DNA from: Halomonas sp. 54_146
Lineage (GTDB): Bacteria > Pseudomonadota > Gammaproteobacteria > Pseudomonadales > Halomonadaceae
Direction of reading: 5' to 3'
NCBI RefSeq assembly: GCF_001507855.1
Contig: NZ_LGEN01000006.1
Coordinates: 52,411 to 116,410, forward strand
Length of the DNA stretch: 64,000 nt
Below are positions 37,368-46,406 of this stretch, piece by piece. Within the stretch, counting starts at the first letter, position 1; each line of letters opens with the position of its first letter. Position numbers and translations under genes: made by a program. A model generated the notes under the pieces. It worked only from the letters and a program-made list of their open reading frames with translations, was not told the DNA's origin and ran no database searches.

Positions 37368-39233
37368 CTAGTGGGTAACGCTGGCGTGTTCAACCATCAA
37401 CTGCAGCGTTTCGCGGCCGCGCCAGCGGTTGCGATTAAGCTTGTAAGCACAGTGCAGCGTATCGCCGACGCTAAATCCAGGCAGCTCCCCTGGCGTTAAG
37501 GCGCGAAACCAGATTGCTTTACAGGTCACCGGGCCAGTAGAAAGTTCCAGCATCAGGTGCGAGCCTTCAGCGCCAACGGGGCGCAGCGCCTCGACAATAA
37601 AGCGGCCTTCAAACAGCGGCGGGTCAAATTCCCGCCCGTAGGGGCCAAGCGTTTCGATCTCTTGCAGGGTAGTCAGCGAAAGCTGCGCCGTGGAAAGCTC
37701 GCCGTCCGTCCACAGGCGCGGATAAAGTGTTCGACCCTCCAACTGCTCGCCTACCGCCTGTAAAAAGGCCGCTTTAAAGGCCTCAAGCTGATCCCGTGGC
37801 ACGCCCACTCCTGCTGCGCCACTATGGCCGCCAAAACGCGGCAGCGCCTGAGGCGCAAGCTCAAAAGTGCGCTGTAGGGCATCGCGCAGGTGCAGCCCGT
37901 CAATAGAGCGGCCCGAGCCGGTTAGCATACCTGCTGCGGCCGCTTGCGTTAGCACCAGCGCAGGTCGCCCGTAGGCCTGCACCAAACGCGAGGCAACGAT
38001 GCCCTGTACGCCAGGGTGGCCATCTTCAAGTAGCACCACCACGGCGGGCTCATCGGCGTTCAAAGCCGCTGTGGCGAGCGTGCGTGCCTCAGCGGCCATA
38101 TCGGCCTCAATCGCTTTACGGGACTGATTGTCTTGATCCAGCACGTCGAGCTGGCGATTGGCAACGCCATCGTTCTCGGCGAGCATAAAGTGCAGCGCCG
38201 CGTAGGGGTCGTCCAGCCGCGAGCGGGCATTGATGCGCGGCCCCATCTGAAAGGCTAACGTTTCGGCGTTAAACGGCACGCTGTCAGCGCCTAAGCGTGT
38301 GGCCATGGCGCGCCAGCAGGCGGCATCCATGCGGTTGATCAACGTTAAGCCATGATTGACCACCGCGCGGTTGGCGGGGCTGCCGCCCAATGACACACAG
38401 TCAGCCACGGTGCCCAGCGCCACGTAAGAAAGCCAGGGTGACAGCTTAGGCGTCGACGCTGACAGCGCCCCCCATTCAATCAGCACACCGCGAGCAAGCG
38501 ACATCAGAAGCCACGCCACCATACAACCGGCGATAGTTTTGTCGGGGTAGTCGCAGTCATCACGGGTAGGATTAACGCAGGCATAGGCAGAAGCTGGCGG
38601 CCCTTCAACGGGCAGGGCGTGATGGTCGCTGACCACCACATCAATACCCGCCGCCTTTAAGCGCGCAATACGCGGCTCATCGGAGCTGCCGCAATCGGCG
38701 GTAATCACCAGGGTGGGAAACGGCTTTTGCGCCAGCGTGCGCTCCACCAACGGCAGGCTGATGCCGTAACCGTCGTGAATACGGTGGCCAATCAAACTGT
38801 GTAGCTTGCCCTCCGGCACCCCAAACAGCTCCACCAGCGTGCGCCGAATCACCACGTGAGAGGTAATGCCATCCACATCGTAGTCGGTGAGAATACCGAT
38901 CGCCTCGCCCTCCGCTACCGCCTGAGCGATACGTTCGGCGGCGCGGCGGCCGTCGGCCAGTTTCTCCGGGTGCGCCAAGTAGCGCAGGCTGGGCGCGATT
39001 AACGGTTGTAGTTCACCGCTATAGCCGGGTAGCCGTGAGGCCAACAGCCGCGCCTGCAGCTCGCTTAAGCCTTCTGCCTGGGCACGGGCATACAGCGCCT
39101 CGTCCACAGGACGAGGCTCTAAACGCGGCTGGCTTGTGCTAGAGGGCACCGTACTCGAAGACACTGTATTCGACGGCACTGTACTTGACGACACCGTACT
39201 AGAGGACAGCGTGCTCTGGGGTAGATCGATCAT
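37368..39233 (-). CDS. recJ: Single-stranded-DNA-specific exonuclease RecJ
   Basis: 621 aa (E. coli 577). DHH/DHHA1 phosphoesterase: LTDYDVDGITSHVV, ITADCGSSDE, VVSDHHALPVEGP, the GRxNAR-like GPRINARSRL, and the DHHA1 motif FGGHSGAAGVGV. It acts 5'-3' in RecF-pathway and mismatch repair. The ATG at 39231-39233 adds a repetitive Ser/Thr/Val/Pro N-terminus (TVSSS/TVPSS) encoded by five 15-bp repeats. The true core starts near residue 36 (RLEPRPVDEALYARA). Order xerD-dsbC-hom-thrC-recJ resembles the E. coli xerD-dsbC-recJ cluster. Confidence 0.95.
   Translation of the reverse strand: MIDLPQSTLSSSTVSSSTVPSNTVSSSTVPSSTSQPRLEPRPVDEALYARAQAEGLSELQARLLASRLPGYSGELQPLIAPSLRYLAHPEKLADGRRAAERIAQAVAEGEAIGILTDYDVDGITSHVVIRRTLVELFGVPEGKLHSLIGHRIHDGYGISLPLVERTLAQKPFPTLVITADCGSSDEPRIARLKAAGIDVVVSDHHALPVEGPPASAYACVNPTRDDCDYPDKTIAGCMVAWLLMSLARGVLIEWGALSASTPKLSPWLSYVALGTVADCVSLGGSPANRAVVNHGLTLINRMDAACWRAMATRLGADSVPFNAETLAFQMGPRINARSRLDDPYAALHFMLAENDGVANRQLDVLDQDNQSRKAIEADMAAEARTLATAALNADEPAVVVLLEDGHPGVQGIVASRLVQAYGRPALVLTQAAAAGMLTGSGRSIDGLHLRDALQRTFELAPQALPRFGGHSGAAGVGVPRDQLEAFKAAFLQAVGEQLEGRTLYPRLWTDGELSTAQLSLTTLQEIETLGPYGREFDPPLFEGRFIVEALRPVGAEGSHLMLELSTGPVTCKAIWFRALTPGELPGFSVGDTLHCAYKLNRNRWRGRETLQLMVEHASVTH
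39139..39213. repeat. 15-bp tandem repeat (5 copies) at the recJ 5' end
   Basis: ctagagggcaccgta (39139), ctcgaagacactgta (39154), ttcgacggcactgta (39169), cttgacgacaccgta (39184) and ctagaggacagcgtg (39199). The period of exactly five codons yields a pentapeptide repeat if recJ starts at 39233. Confidence 0.93.
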
Positions 39234-39240
39234 CTGTGTC

Positions 39241-40629
39241 TCAACGGCGGTTTTCCGCGACGTACTGCTGCACGGCGGTAAGCTCAGCAGGCAACACCGT
39301 GTAGCGTTCTTCGCGTTCCAACAGGTCTTCCATGTGCGGCGGCAGTGGCACGCCCAGGAAACCGGCTTTCACCACGGCTTCGGCGAACTTGGCCGGGTGC
39401 GCAGTCGCGAGGGTAATCATCGGCGTTGACTGGTCGGCGCGAGCGCGCTCGGCGGCGCGGTAACCGGTGGCGGTATGCGGATCGAGCATTTCACCGGTGC
39501 GCTTATGGGCGTCGCGGATGACTTCCAGAATCGTCGCATCGTCCACGCTGTAGCTTGAAAACTTCTCGCGCAGCTTGGCCAGCGGCGCATCGGCCAGCGC
39601 CGTGGGCTCCTGCTGGAAACGCTCAAGCAGGGCTGCCACGGCCAAACCGTCGCGGTCGTAGGCGTCAAACAGCAGGCGCTCAAAGTTGGACGACACCACG
39701 ATATCCATGGAAGGCGCTAACGTCGCCGCCAGCTCTTTTTTGGAGAAGTCGTTGGCGGTTAACGTGCGGTGCAGAATATCGTTGGCGTTGGTGGCGATGA
39801 TGAACTGCTTCACCGGCAACCCCATCTTAAACGCCATATAGCCCGCAAACACGTTGCCGAAGTTGGCAGACGGCACGCAGAAACTAACTTCACGATGGGG
39901 CGCGCCCAACGCAACGCCTGAGGCAATGTAATAAACGATCTGCGCCATAATGCGCGCCCAGTTGATCGAGTTCACCGCCACCAGGCGGGTGCCGTTGAGG
40001 AACGACTGATCGGCAAAACTGGCTTTGACCATGGCCTGGGCGTCGTCGAAATTACCCTCAATGGCAATATTGAAAACGTTATTGGCCAGTACCGAGGTCA
40101 TTTGACGGCGCTGCACTTCCGAGACGCGGTTGTGCGGGTGCAAAATGAAGATATCCAGGTGGTCGCAGTGGCGACAGCCTTCAATCGCCGCTGAACCGGT
40201 ATCGCCAGACGTCGCGCCCATGATCACCGCGCGTTCGCCACGCTTTTTCAAGAAGTGATCCAGCAGGCGGCCCAGCAGCTGCAGCGCTACGTCTTTAAAC
40301 GCCAGGGTCGGGCCGTGGAACTGCTCAAGCAAGAAGTGATTGGCATCCAGCTGTTTGAGCGGCAGCACGGCGTCGTGATTAAAGGTCGCGTAGGCCTCGG
40401 TGACGATGCTGCGGAAAGTAGCGTCGTCGATCTCACCGTTGACAAACGGCTTCATCACTCGGAAAGCGATTTCCGCGTAAGAAAGCCCAGCCATGTCGGC
40501 GAGCTCTTCGCGGGAAAACTCAGGTAGGGTTTCCGGCACGTAAAGCCCGCCGTCGCTGGCCATACCGGTGAGCACCACTTCTTCAAAAGAGAGCGCGGGC
40601 GCTTGCCCACGCGTACTGATATAGCGCAT
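39241..40629 (-). CDS. thrC: Threonine synthase
   Basis: 462 aa, PLP enzyme making threonine from homoserine phosphate. Gammaproteobacterial long type: MRYISTRGQAPALSFEEVVLTGMASDGGLYVPE, PLP lysine in FHGPTLAFKDVALQLLG, phosphate loop GATSGDTGSAAI. It starts 6 bp after hom and ends 7 bp before recJ. No thrB in the window. Confidence 0.97.
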   Translation of the reverse strand: MRYISTRGQAPALSFEEVVLTGMASDGGLYVPETLPEFSREELADMAGLSYAEIAFRVMKPFVNGEIDDATFRSIVTEAYATFNHDAVLPLKQLDANHFLLEQFHGPTLAFKDVALQLLGRLLDHFLKKRGERAVIMGATSGDTGSAAIEGCRHCDHLDIFILHPHNRVSEVQRRQMTSVLANNVFNIAIEGNFDDAQAMVKASFADQSFLNGTRLVAVNSINWARIMAQIVYYIASGVALGAPHREVSFCVPSANFGNVFAGYMAFKMGLPVKQFIIATNANDILHRTLTANDFSKKELAATLAPSMDIVVSSNFERLLFDAYDRDGLAVAALLERFQQEPTALADAPLAKLREKFSSYSVDDATILEVIRDAHKRTGEMLDPHTATGYRAAERARADQSTPMITLATAHPAKFAEAVVKAGFLGVPLPPHMEDLLEREERYTVLPAELTAVQQYVAENRR

Positions 40630-40635
40630 CTTGGG

Positions 40636-41952
40636 TTACTCCCCCTCGTCCAGGCTTTCCACACGAATGCGTGTTAACGGCCCGGCGATATCGGCCATGG
40701 ACTCAATTTCACGGATCGCTTCGTTCATTTGCTTTTCTTTGGTGCGGTGAGTCAGCAGAATGATCGGCACCAGTTCGCCTTCGGTCGCTTCTTTTTGAAT
40801 CAGCGCTTCAATGGAAATGCCCTGTTCAGCCAGAATAGTGGCCACCCGCGCCAGCACACCGGGGCGGTCTACCGCCAGCAGGCGTAAATAGTAGGCGGTG
40901 GTGATCTCTTCCATCGGCATGATCGGCAGCTGGCTGACATCTTCATCGATACCGCTAAACGCCAGGTAAGGCACCCGGTAGTGGTGGTCGGTGGCGATAT
41001 CTCGCGCTACGTCCAACAAATCGGCAACGACCGCCGAGGCAGTCGGCTCTGCACCCGCACCGGCTCCGTAGTAAAGCGTTGGGCCAACGGCATCGCCCAT
41101 AATGGCAATGGCATTTTTCACGCCGTGAACATTGGCTAGCAGGCGCTCTTTAGGAATCAGCGTGGGGTGAACGCGCAGCTCCAGGCCTTGATCGGTACGC
41201 TTGGAGATACCCAAGTGCTTGATCACGTAGCCTAAGTTATCCGCCTGTTCAACGTCTTCGGCGGTGATGCGCGAAATACCTTCGGTGAAGGCTTTCTCGA
41301 ACTGCAGCGGCACGCCGTAGGCAATCGAGGCCAGAATGGTTAGCTTGTGCGCGGCGTCGATACCTTCCACATCAAAGGTGGGGTCGGATTCGGCGTAGCC
41401 CAGCGCCTGCGCTTCTGCGAGCACGTCTTCAAAGGCACGGCCTTCGTCGCGCATGTGGGTAAGAATGTAGTTGCCGGTGCCGTTGATAATCCCCGCTACC
41501 CACTCAATACGATTGGCACCCAGGCCTTCACGCAGCGATTTAATCACCGGAATGCCACCTGCCACCGCGGCTTCAAACGCCACGATAACGCCCTTTTCGT
41601 GGGCGGCTTTGAAAATTTCATTACCGTGCACGGCAATCAGCGCTTTGTTGGCGGTGACCACGTGCTTGCCGTTAGCAATAGCAGTGAGCACCAGCTCGCG
41701 GGCGATATCGTAACCGCCAATCAGCTCCACCAACACATCCACATTGGGGTTGGTGGCGACTTCAAATACATCAGAGGTAGCATTGATGCCGGTAATATCG
41801 CAGTCAGGATGAATACTGCGGTGAGCAATCTGCTCAATCACAATAGGGCGGCCAGCACGACGGGCAATGTCGTCGGCGTTACGGGTCAATACGTTAAAGG
41901 TGCCGCCACCGACAGTGCCTAAACCACAAATACCTACTCTTACCGGTTTCAA
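40636..41952 (-). CDS. hom: Homoserine dehydrogenase
   Basis: A 438-aa monofunctional enzyme (no aspartokinase part). NAD(P) loop VGICGLGTVGGG, substrate domain with TANKALIAVHG, AVAGGIPVIKSLREGLGANRI, and a C-terminal ACT domain (DRPGVLARVATILAEQGISIEALIQK) that suggests threonine feedback. Paired with thrC in an apparent operon. Confidence 0.97.
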   Translation of the reverse strand: MKPVRVGICGLGTVGGGTFNVLTRNADDIARRAGRPIVIEQIAHRSIHPDCDITGINATSDVFEVATNPNVDVLVELIGGYDIARELVLTAIANGKHVVTANKALIAVHGNEIFKAAHEKGVIVAFEAAVAGGIPVIKSLREGLGANRIEWVAGIINGTGNYILTHMRDEGRAFEDVLAEAQALGYAESDPTFDVEGIDAAHKLTILASIAYGVPLQFEKAFTEGISRITAEDVEQADNLGYVIKHLGISKRTDQGLELRVHPTLIPKERLLANVHGVKNAIAIMGDAVGPTLYYGAGAGAEPTASAVVADLLDVARDIATDHHYRVPYLAFSGIDEDVSQLPIMPMEEITTAYYLRLLAVDRPGVLARVATILAEQGISIEALIQKEATEGELVPIILLTHRTKEKQMNEAIREIESMADIAGPLTRIRVESLDEGE

Positions 41953-41998
41953 AATACTTCCCCTTTCGTGTCGTGTGTGATGTCTGTTGCGTGCGCCA

Positions 41999-42745
41999 TT
42001 ATTCGCTTTCTAAGCCTAACATGGCGGTGAGCCGCTCAGGAGGTACAAATCCTGGTACTAACTGCCCATCGGGTAAAATAATCGCCGGCGTACCCTGCAC
42101 GCCCAGCGCCCTGCCTAAATCATACTGCCCTGCAACGGGATTATCGCAGCTTGCAGCGCCAGAAACAGCTTCGCCCTCTTTGGCACGGTTCATCGCTTCG
42201 CTGCGATTATCCGCACACCACACTTGCTGCAACGTGGTGGCGGCAGCGCTTGCCATGCCAGCGCGCGGAAACGCCATGTAATGAACGGCAATACCACGCT
42301 CATTTAATTCGGGAATAGTGTCGTGTAAACGCACGCAGTAAGGGCACGTGGGGTCGGTAAACACGGTCACGGTGGCCTTGGGCTCATCGGCCCCGCGGAA
42401 GACCACTAGCTCGCTTTCAGGCACGTTTGCCAGCACATCGGCACGCGCTTGGTTCTGTTCTTTCTCGGTTAAATTGACCAGCCCGCCGGGCGCATTTTCG
42501 TACAGATCACCGACCAGAAAGTGGCTACCGTCAGCATTGGAGTAGAACGATTCGCCGCTCTCTAGCCGCACCTGATAAACGCCCGCCATCGGCGTTTCAG
42601 TAACCGCTTCCACGGGCATTGATTGCCCATTAACGCTAAGTGATTCAGCCAGGCGCTCAGCCACGGCATCGGCTTGGGCAGCAACAGGTAATAGACTGCC
42701 CGCTACCAGTAACGGAAATACTAAAAAACGGCGTTGACGCATCAT
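41999..42745 (-). CDS. dsbC: Thiol:disulfide interchange protein DsbC
   Basis: 248 aa, periplasmic disulfide isomerase. Signal peptide MMRQRRFLVFPLLVAGSLLPVAAQA, dimerisation domain, then thioredoxin fold with active site TCPYC (C134, C137) and a second Cys pair (VWCADN..ASCDN). The start at 42745 has GAGG 8 bases upstream and lies 4 bp after xerD; the frame open to 42835 is inside xerD. Next to xerD as in E. coli. Confidence 0.94.
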   Translation of the reverse strand: MMRQRRFLVFPLLVAGSLLPVAAQADAVAERLAESLSVNGQSMPVEAVTETPMAGVYQVRLESGESFYSNADGSHFLVGDLYENAPGGLVNLTEKEQNQARADVLANVPESELVVFRGADEPKATVTVFTDPTCPYCVRLHDTIPELNERGIAVHYMAFPRAGMASAAATTLQQVWCADNRSEAMNRAKEGEAVSGAASCDNPVAGQYDLGRALGVQGTPAIILPDGQLVPGFVPPERLTAMLGLESE

Positions 42746-42749
42746 CAAT

Positions 42750-43631
42750 TCAGCCTCGTGGGTGATGTTCTGCATGTAGGCTTTCCAAGCGCGCTTGGGC
42801 CACATGGGTATAAATTTGGGTCGTCGACAGGTCACTATGACCTAGCAGCAGCTGTACGACCCGCAAATTAGCCCCATGATTCAATAAATGGGTGGCAAAT
42901 GCATGACGTAGCGTGTGCGGCGACAGCGGCCGGGTAATGCCTGCCGTTATTGCATGTACTTTAATGCGGTGCCAAAACGTTTGCCGGGTCATGGCGTTGT
43001 CGCCCCGCCCTGGAAACAGCGCCGGCCGTGTTGGGTCGCTCATCAGCGCTAATCGCGCGGTGTCCATATAGTGCGCAAGCCAATCTGCAGCTTCCTCGCC
43101 CATGGGCACCAGGCGGTCTTTATCGCCTTTACCACGCACCCTAACTACGTTCTGGCGCAGGTTAACCGCATCACCGGTGAGCCCTACCAATTCAGATACC
43201 CGCAAGCCACAGGCGTAAAGCAGCTCCAGCATGGCGCGGTCGCGAACGCCTAAAGGGGTATCGGTATCTGGCGCTAACAGCAGGCGCTCTACTTCGTCCT
43301 CTTCCAGCGTATTCGGCAAGCCGGGGATCACCCGCGGCAGCTTGATGTCGGTGAGCGGGTCGCTGGCGACTTGGTTATTCAAACGCCCCCAGCGGTAGAA
43401 GCTGCGCAGCGTCGACAGCAGCCGGGCATTGCTGCGCAGCTGATAGCCCTGCTCGCGGCGGCTTTCCAGCCACTTCACAAGCCGCTCTGGCGGCGGTGCC
43501 AAGAGAGCCTCATTGTGAGCATCCAAGTGATCCTGCCAGGCGGTTAAATCACGCCGATAGGCGGCTAACGTATGGTCGCTGGCACCCTGTTCTAACCACA
43601 GCGCGTCCAAAAATGCATCAATAACGCTCAT
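42750..43631 (-). CDS. xerD: Site-specific tyrosine recombinase XerD
   Basis: 293 aa (E. coli 298). Resolves chromosome dimers at dif with XerC and FtsK. N-terminal SAM-like domain, catalytic R144 (CGLRVSELVGL), K168, H239-x-x-R242 (HTLRHAFATHLL), H265 and nucleophile Y274 (TTQIYTHV). The dsbC neighbour supports XerD over XerC. Confidence 0.95.
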   Translation of the reverse strand: MSVIDAFLDALWLEQGASDHTLAAYRRDLTAWQDHLDAHNEALLAPPPERLVKWLESRREQGYQLRSNARLLSTLRSFYRWGRLNNQVASDPLTDIKLPRVIPGLPNTLEEDEVERLLLAPDTDTPLGVRDRAMLELLYACGLRVSELVGLTGDAVNLRQNVVRVRGKGDKDRLVPMGEEAADWLAHYMDTARLALMSDPTRPALFPGRGDNAMTRQTFWHRIKVHAITAGITRPLSPHTLRHAFATHLLNHGANLRVVQLLLGHSDLSTTQIYTHVAQARLESLHAEHHPRG

Positions 43632-43683
43632 ACGTCAGCAGTCTCCAGCCGTTTTTGAACAGCGGCATAAACATGCATGTAGA

Positions 43684-43718
43684 TAAAAAAACCCCGCCCC
43701 GCAAAGCGGTGACGGGGT
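43684..43718 (-). terminator. Terminator of the rpsP-rimM-trmD-rplS operon
   Basis: ACCCCG/CGGGGT outer stem with an inner CCGC/GCGG stem (43691-43718), followed on the minus strand by a run of seven or more T residues. It lies between rplS and xerD. Confidence 0.85.
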
Positions 43719-43776
43719 CTTGGTATCCAGGCACGCGCTGCACCAAGAGCAGCGTGTGCCTGAGAAGCAGCGGCAA

Positions 43777-44139
43777 TTAAGCCAGCTTTTCCTTGATACG
43801 TGCAGAACGACCGCTGCGCTCGCGCAGGTAGTAAAGCTTGGCTTGACGCACATCACCACGACGCTTGACTTCAATCGAGTCAACCAGCGGGCTGTAGGTC
43901 TGGAAAGTACGCTCAACGCCAACACCGTGAGAAATTTTGCGCACGGTGAAAGCGGAGTTCAGGCCACGGTTACGCTTACCGATAACCACACCTTCAAACG
44001 CCTGCAGACGCTCGCGGGTGCCTTCCTTTACTTTCACCTGAACAATAATGGTATCACCTGGCGAAAAGGCAGGAATTTCCTTGCCCATTTGCTCAGATTC
44101 GATCGCCTGGATCACTTTGTTTTTGCTGCTCATTATCAT
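43777..44139 (-). CDS. rplS: 50S ribosomal protein L19
   Basis: 120 aa, at the 30S-50S interface. [46 protein letters not shown] and [17 protein letters not shown] are diagnostic. Last gene of rpsP-rimM-trmD-rplS; 190 bp separate it from trmD. Confidence 0.98.
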   Translation of the reverse strand: MIMSSKNKVIQAIESEQMGKEIPAFSPGDTIIVQVKVKEGTRERLQAFEGVVIGKRNRGLNSAFTVRKISHGVGVERTFQTYSPLVDSIEVKRRGDVRQAKLYYLRERSGRSARIKEKLA

Positions 44140-44307
44140 GCTCCTAAATAACGTGTTGGCTTAACCGCTCAATCATGGGTGGCGGAAGCCGTGATCCCGG
44201 CGCTCGAAACGAGCTACGCGGGAGTCGTTATGGGTAACACAGGTGCGCTTTTTCGCCCTGCACCGCCGCTCTGGCCTAGCTAAGTGTAAGTAGTTGAAAA
44301 GCCTGCC

Positions 44308-44333
44308 TTCAAAGACCTACTTCAAAAACCTAC
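44308..44333. repeat. 13-bp tandem duplication across the trmD stop codon
   Basis: ttcaaagacctac (44308-44320) and ttcaaaaacctac (44321-44333) differ at one base. The second holds the trmD TAG (44330-44332). A decayed third copy may precede. Confidence 0.85.
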
Positions 44334-45091
44334 TTAGCGGACAGAGCGTGTTCCTCGATAAACTCATTTAACAGCTTGCGCTGCTCGGCATCTAACGTGC
44401 GCCCTTCCAGTAGGTCTGGGCGACGTTGCCATGTACGGCCTAGTGACTGCTTCAACCGCCAGCGCTTGATGGCGGCATGATTACCGCTTAGCAGCACATC
44501 CGGCACCTGGCGTCCGTCGATAATTTCTGGACGGGTGTAGTGCGGGCAGTCTAGCAGGCCGTCATTAAACGAGTCTTCGACAGCGGAATCCTGATGGCCC
44601 AATACACCGGGAATCAGCCGTGCCGCTGCATCAATTAGCACCATTGCTGGCAGCTCACCGCCGCTTAGCACATAGTCGCCAATCGACCACTCTTCATCGA
44701 TGTCACTCTCCACCACGCGCTCATCAATGCCTTCATAGCGCCCTGCCACGACCACTAAAGGCCCGGCGGAAGCCAGTGCTTGAACGCCCTGCTGATCCAG
44801 CTTGCGCCCTTGGGGCGAAAGGTAGATCACCGTCGGCACTTGGCCGGTGGCTTGCTGCGCCCGCTCGCGGGCTGCAAAAATCGCTGCGCGCAAGGTGTCG
44901 ACTTTCATCAACATACCTGGGCCGCCGCCATAGGGGCGGTCATCCACGCTGCGGTGGCGGTCGGTGGCGTAATCCCGCGGATTCCAAAACTCCAGCGCGA
45001 TACGCTGTTTCTCTACCGCTCGCCCAACCACGCCTTGTTGCGTTAGCGCGTCGAACATTTCGGGAAACAGGGATACCACGCCAATCCACAT
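44330..45091 (-). CDS. trmD: tRNA (guanine37-N1)-methyltransferase
   Basis: TrmD, 253 aa (E. coli 255), makes m1G37 and prevents frameshifting. [20 protein letters not shown] start, SPOUT knot with [28 protein letters not shown] and [17 protein letters not shown]. The frame is open back to a TTG at 45214 that overlaps the rimM stop. That 41-residue extension is low-complexity (LISQ repeats) and foreign to the family, so ATG 45091 is preferred, though it lacks a good Shine-Dalgarno and the TTG cannot be excluded. Confidence 0.92.
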   Translation of the reverse strand: MWIGVVSLFPEMFDALTQQGVVGRAVEKQRIALEFWNPRDYATDRHRSVDDRPYGGGPGMLMKVDTLRAAIFAARERAQQATGQVPTVIYLSPQGRKLDQQGVQALASAGPLVVVAGRYEGIDERVVESDIDEEWSIGDYVLSGGELPAMVLIDAAARLIPGVLGHQDSAVEDSFNDGLLDCPHYTRPEIIDGRQVPDVLLSGNHAAIKRWRLKQSLGRTWQRRPDLLEGRTLDAEQRKLLNEFIEEHALSAK

Positions 45092-45171
45092 GGCCGGAGC
45101 ATCTGTTGAACTACCCGCTTGCTCCTCTGCTGCAACCGTTGCGTCAGTCGCCGAACGTTCGTTCGAAGCGT

Positions 45172-45216
45172 GCTGGCTTATCAAAGCTTGGCTTATCAAA
45201 ACTTGGCTTATCAAAA
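45172..45216. repeat. 15-bp tandem repeat (3 copies) across the rimM stop
   Basis: gctggcttatcaaag (45172), cttggcttatcaaaa (45187) and cttggcttatcaaaa (45202). On the minus strand each unit carries TGATAA in the rimM frame, so rimM has three successive in-frame double stops. Confidence 0.93.
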
Positions 45217-45756
45217 TTCAGCATCCCAATTAACGACCATGCGGTCGTCTTCAAGGCTGATTTCAACAATCACATCATCGGGTAAAAACGGTAACAGCCG
45301 CTCACGCCTGTCAATTGCCTCGGCGTCGCCGCGAACCACCATGACATCGTTGGCGCCGGTTTCAAACAGGTAGCTTACCCGCCCTAGCCGCTCGCCAGCC
45401 TGAGTGAAGACAGCTATGCCTTCAAGCTCATGCCAATAATACTCATCGTCTGCAAGCTCAGGCAGTGCTTCTTTCGGCATCAGGATGTCCGTTTGGGCTA
45501 ATGCTTCAGCCGCGCTGCGGTCATCGACCCCTTCCAGTTGCACTACGATGCCCTTGCCCTGCCGACGCCCCTGAATAATGCGTATGCGCTTAAGGGCTTC
45601 GCCTTGGCGCACCCACCATTCCGGGTACTCAAGAATGCTGTCGATTGGGCTAGTGTACGAGTACACCTTGAGCCAACCTTTCACCCCATAAGGGCTAGTC
45701 AGCTTGCCTAGCACCACATGCGTGTCGTCAGTTTGGCTTATTTCAAAACGCGACAT
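45211..45756 (-). CDS. rimM: Ribosome maturation factor RimM
   Basis: 181 aa. The N-terminal beta-barrel ([20 protein letters not shown]) is followed by a PRC-barrel ([37 protein letters not shown]) ending [16 protein letters not shown]. It assists 30S head assembly with S19/S13. Second gene of the operon. Confidence 0.96.
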   Translation of the reverse strand: MSRFEISQTDDTHVVLGKLTSPYGVKGWLKVYSYTSPIDSILEYPEWWVRQGEALKRIRIIQGRRQGKGIVVQLEGVDDRSAAEALAQTDILMPKEALPELADDEYYWHELEGIAVFTQAGERLGRVSYLFETGANDVMVVRGDAEAIDRRERLLPFLPDDVIVEISLEDDRMVVNWDAEF

Positions 45757-45824
45757 TGACGACCTCAGTTAACCCAGCACTCATGGTTTTTCACAGCCTT
45801 ACACAACAGACCCTACAAGCAGGC

Positions 45825-46073
45825 TTAGGCCTGTTTGCGTGCTTCTTTAATCAGCTCAGCAACGCGGCCAGACAGCTGGGCACCTTGGCTCTGCCAATGA
45901 ACAACGCGGTCTAGGTCAACGCGCAGACGCTCTTCTTGACCACGGGCAACCGGGTTGAAGAAGCCTACACGCTCGATGAAACGACCGTCACGGGCGTTAC
46001 GCGAGTCGGTAACAGTCAGGTGGTAAAAGGGACGCTTCTTGGCGCCACCACGGGCCAAACGAATGGTAACCAT
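45825..46073 (-). CDS. rpsP: 30S ribosomal protein S16
   Basis: 82 aa: [40 protein letters not shown] and [18 protein letters not shown]. First gene of rpsP-rimM-trmD-rplS, with a leader of about 200 bases. Confidence 0.98.
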   Translation of the reverse strand: MVTIRLARGGAKKRPFYHLTVTDSRNARDGRFIERVGFFNPVARGQEERLRVDLDRVVHWQSQGAQLSGRVAELIKEARKQA

Positions 46074-46118
46074 ACGATAACTATCCTTCGGTTGAGGTTA
46101 CGAGAGTGTGGTTATAGC

Positions 46119-46194
46119 GCAAACCGCTATCGGAACACTCGTCGTGCTGTTTTCTTGGCACTAAGCTGGCATGCCACCACGTAAAGCGGTTTGC
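46119..46194. repeat. 10-bp inverted repeat in the rpsP leader
   Basis: gcaaaccgct (46119-46128) and agcggtttgc (46185-46194) are perfect inverted arms 56 bases apart, in the transcribed leader before rpsP. The 333-bp gap 46074-46406 otherwise holds the rpsP promoter and no gene. Confidence 0.7.
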
Positions 46195-46285
46195 ATGATC
46201 CTGTTTAGCACCATTAAGGCCTTCAATGCGGCTTACCGTTACGATTTTGGCGTATTTAGGCAACACCTACACATGAAGAGGCCGC

Positions 46286-46314
46286 ATTCTACGCAAATGC
46301 GCTCGGCTTGGAAA
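46286..46314 (-). promoter_or_regulatory. Candidate rpsP operon promoter
   Basis: Minus strand TTTCCA (46309-46314), 17-bp spacer, TAGAAT (46286-46291), then a GC-rich discriminator. Transcription would start about 200 bases before rpsP. Confidence 0.55.
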
Positions 46315-46406
46315 GCCTGACAGCCAGAAAACTCATAGGCAGTCAACCTTGCCAAGCGCATCCGCACTTTATCCTGGCACGTTATGGCTGATGCTTTACT
46401 TGATAT

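Noticed and set aside
42746..42835. Upstream extension of dsbC
   Set aside because: Lies inside xerD; the signal peptide begins at 42745 with its own Shine-Dalgarno.
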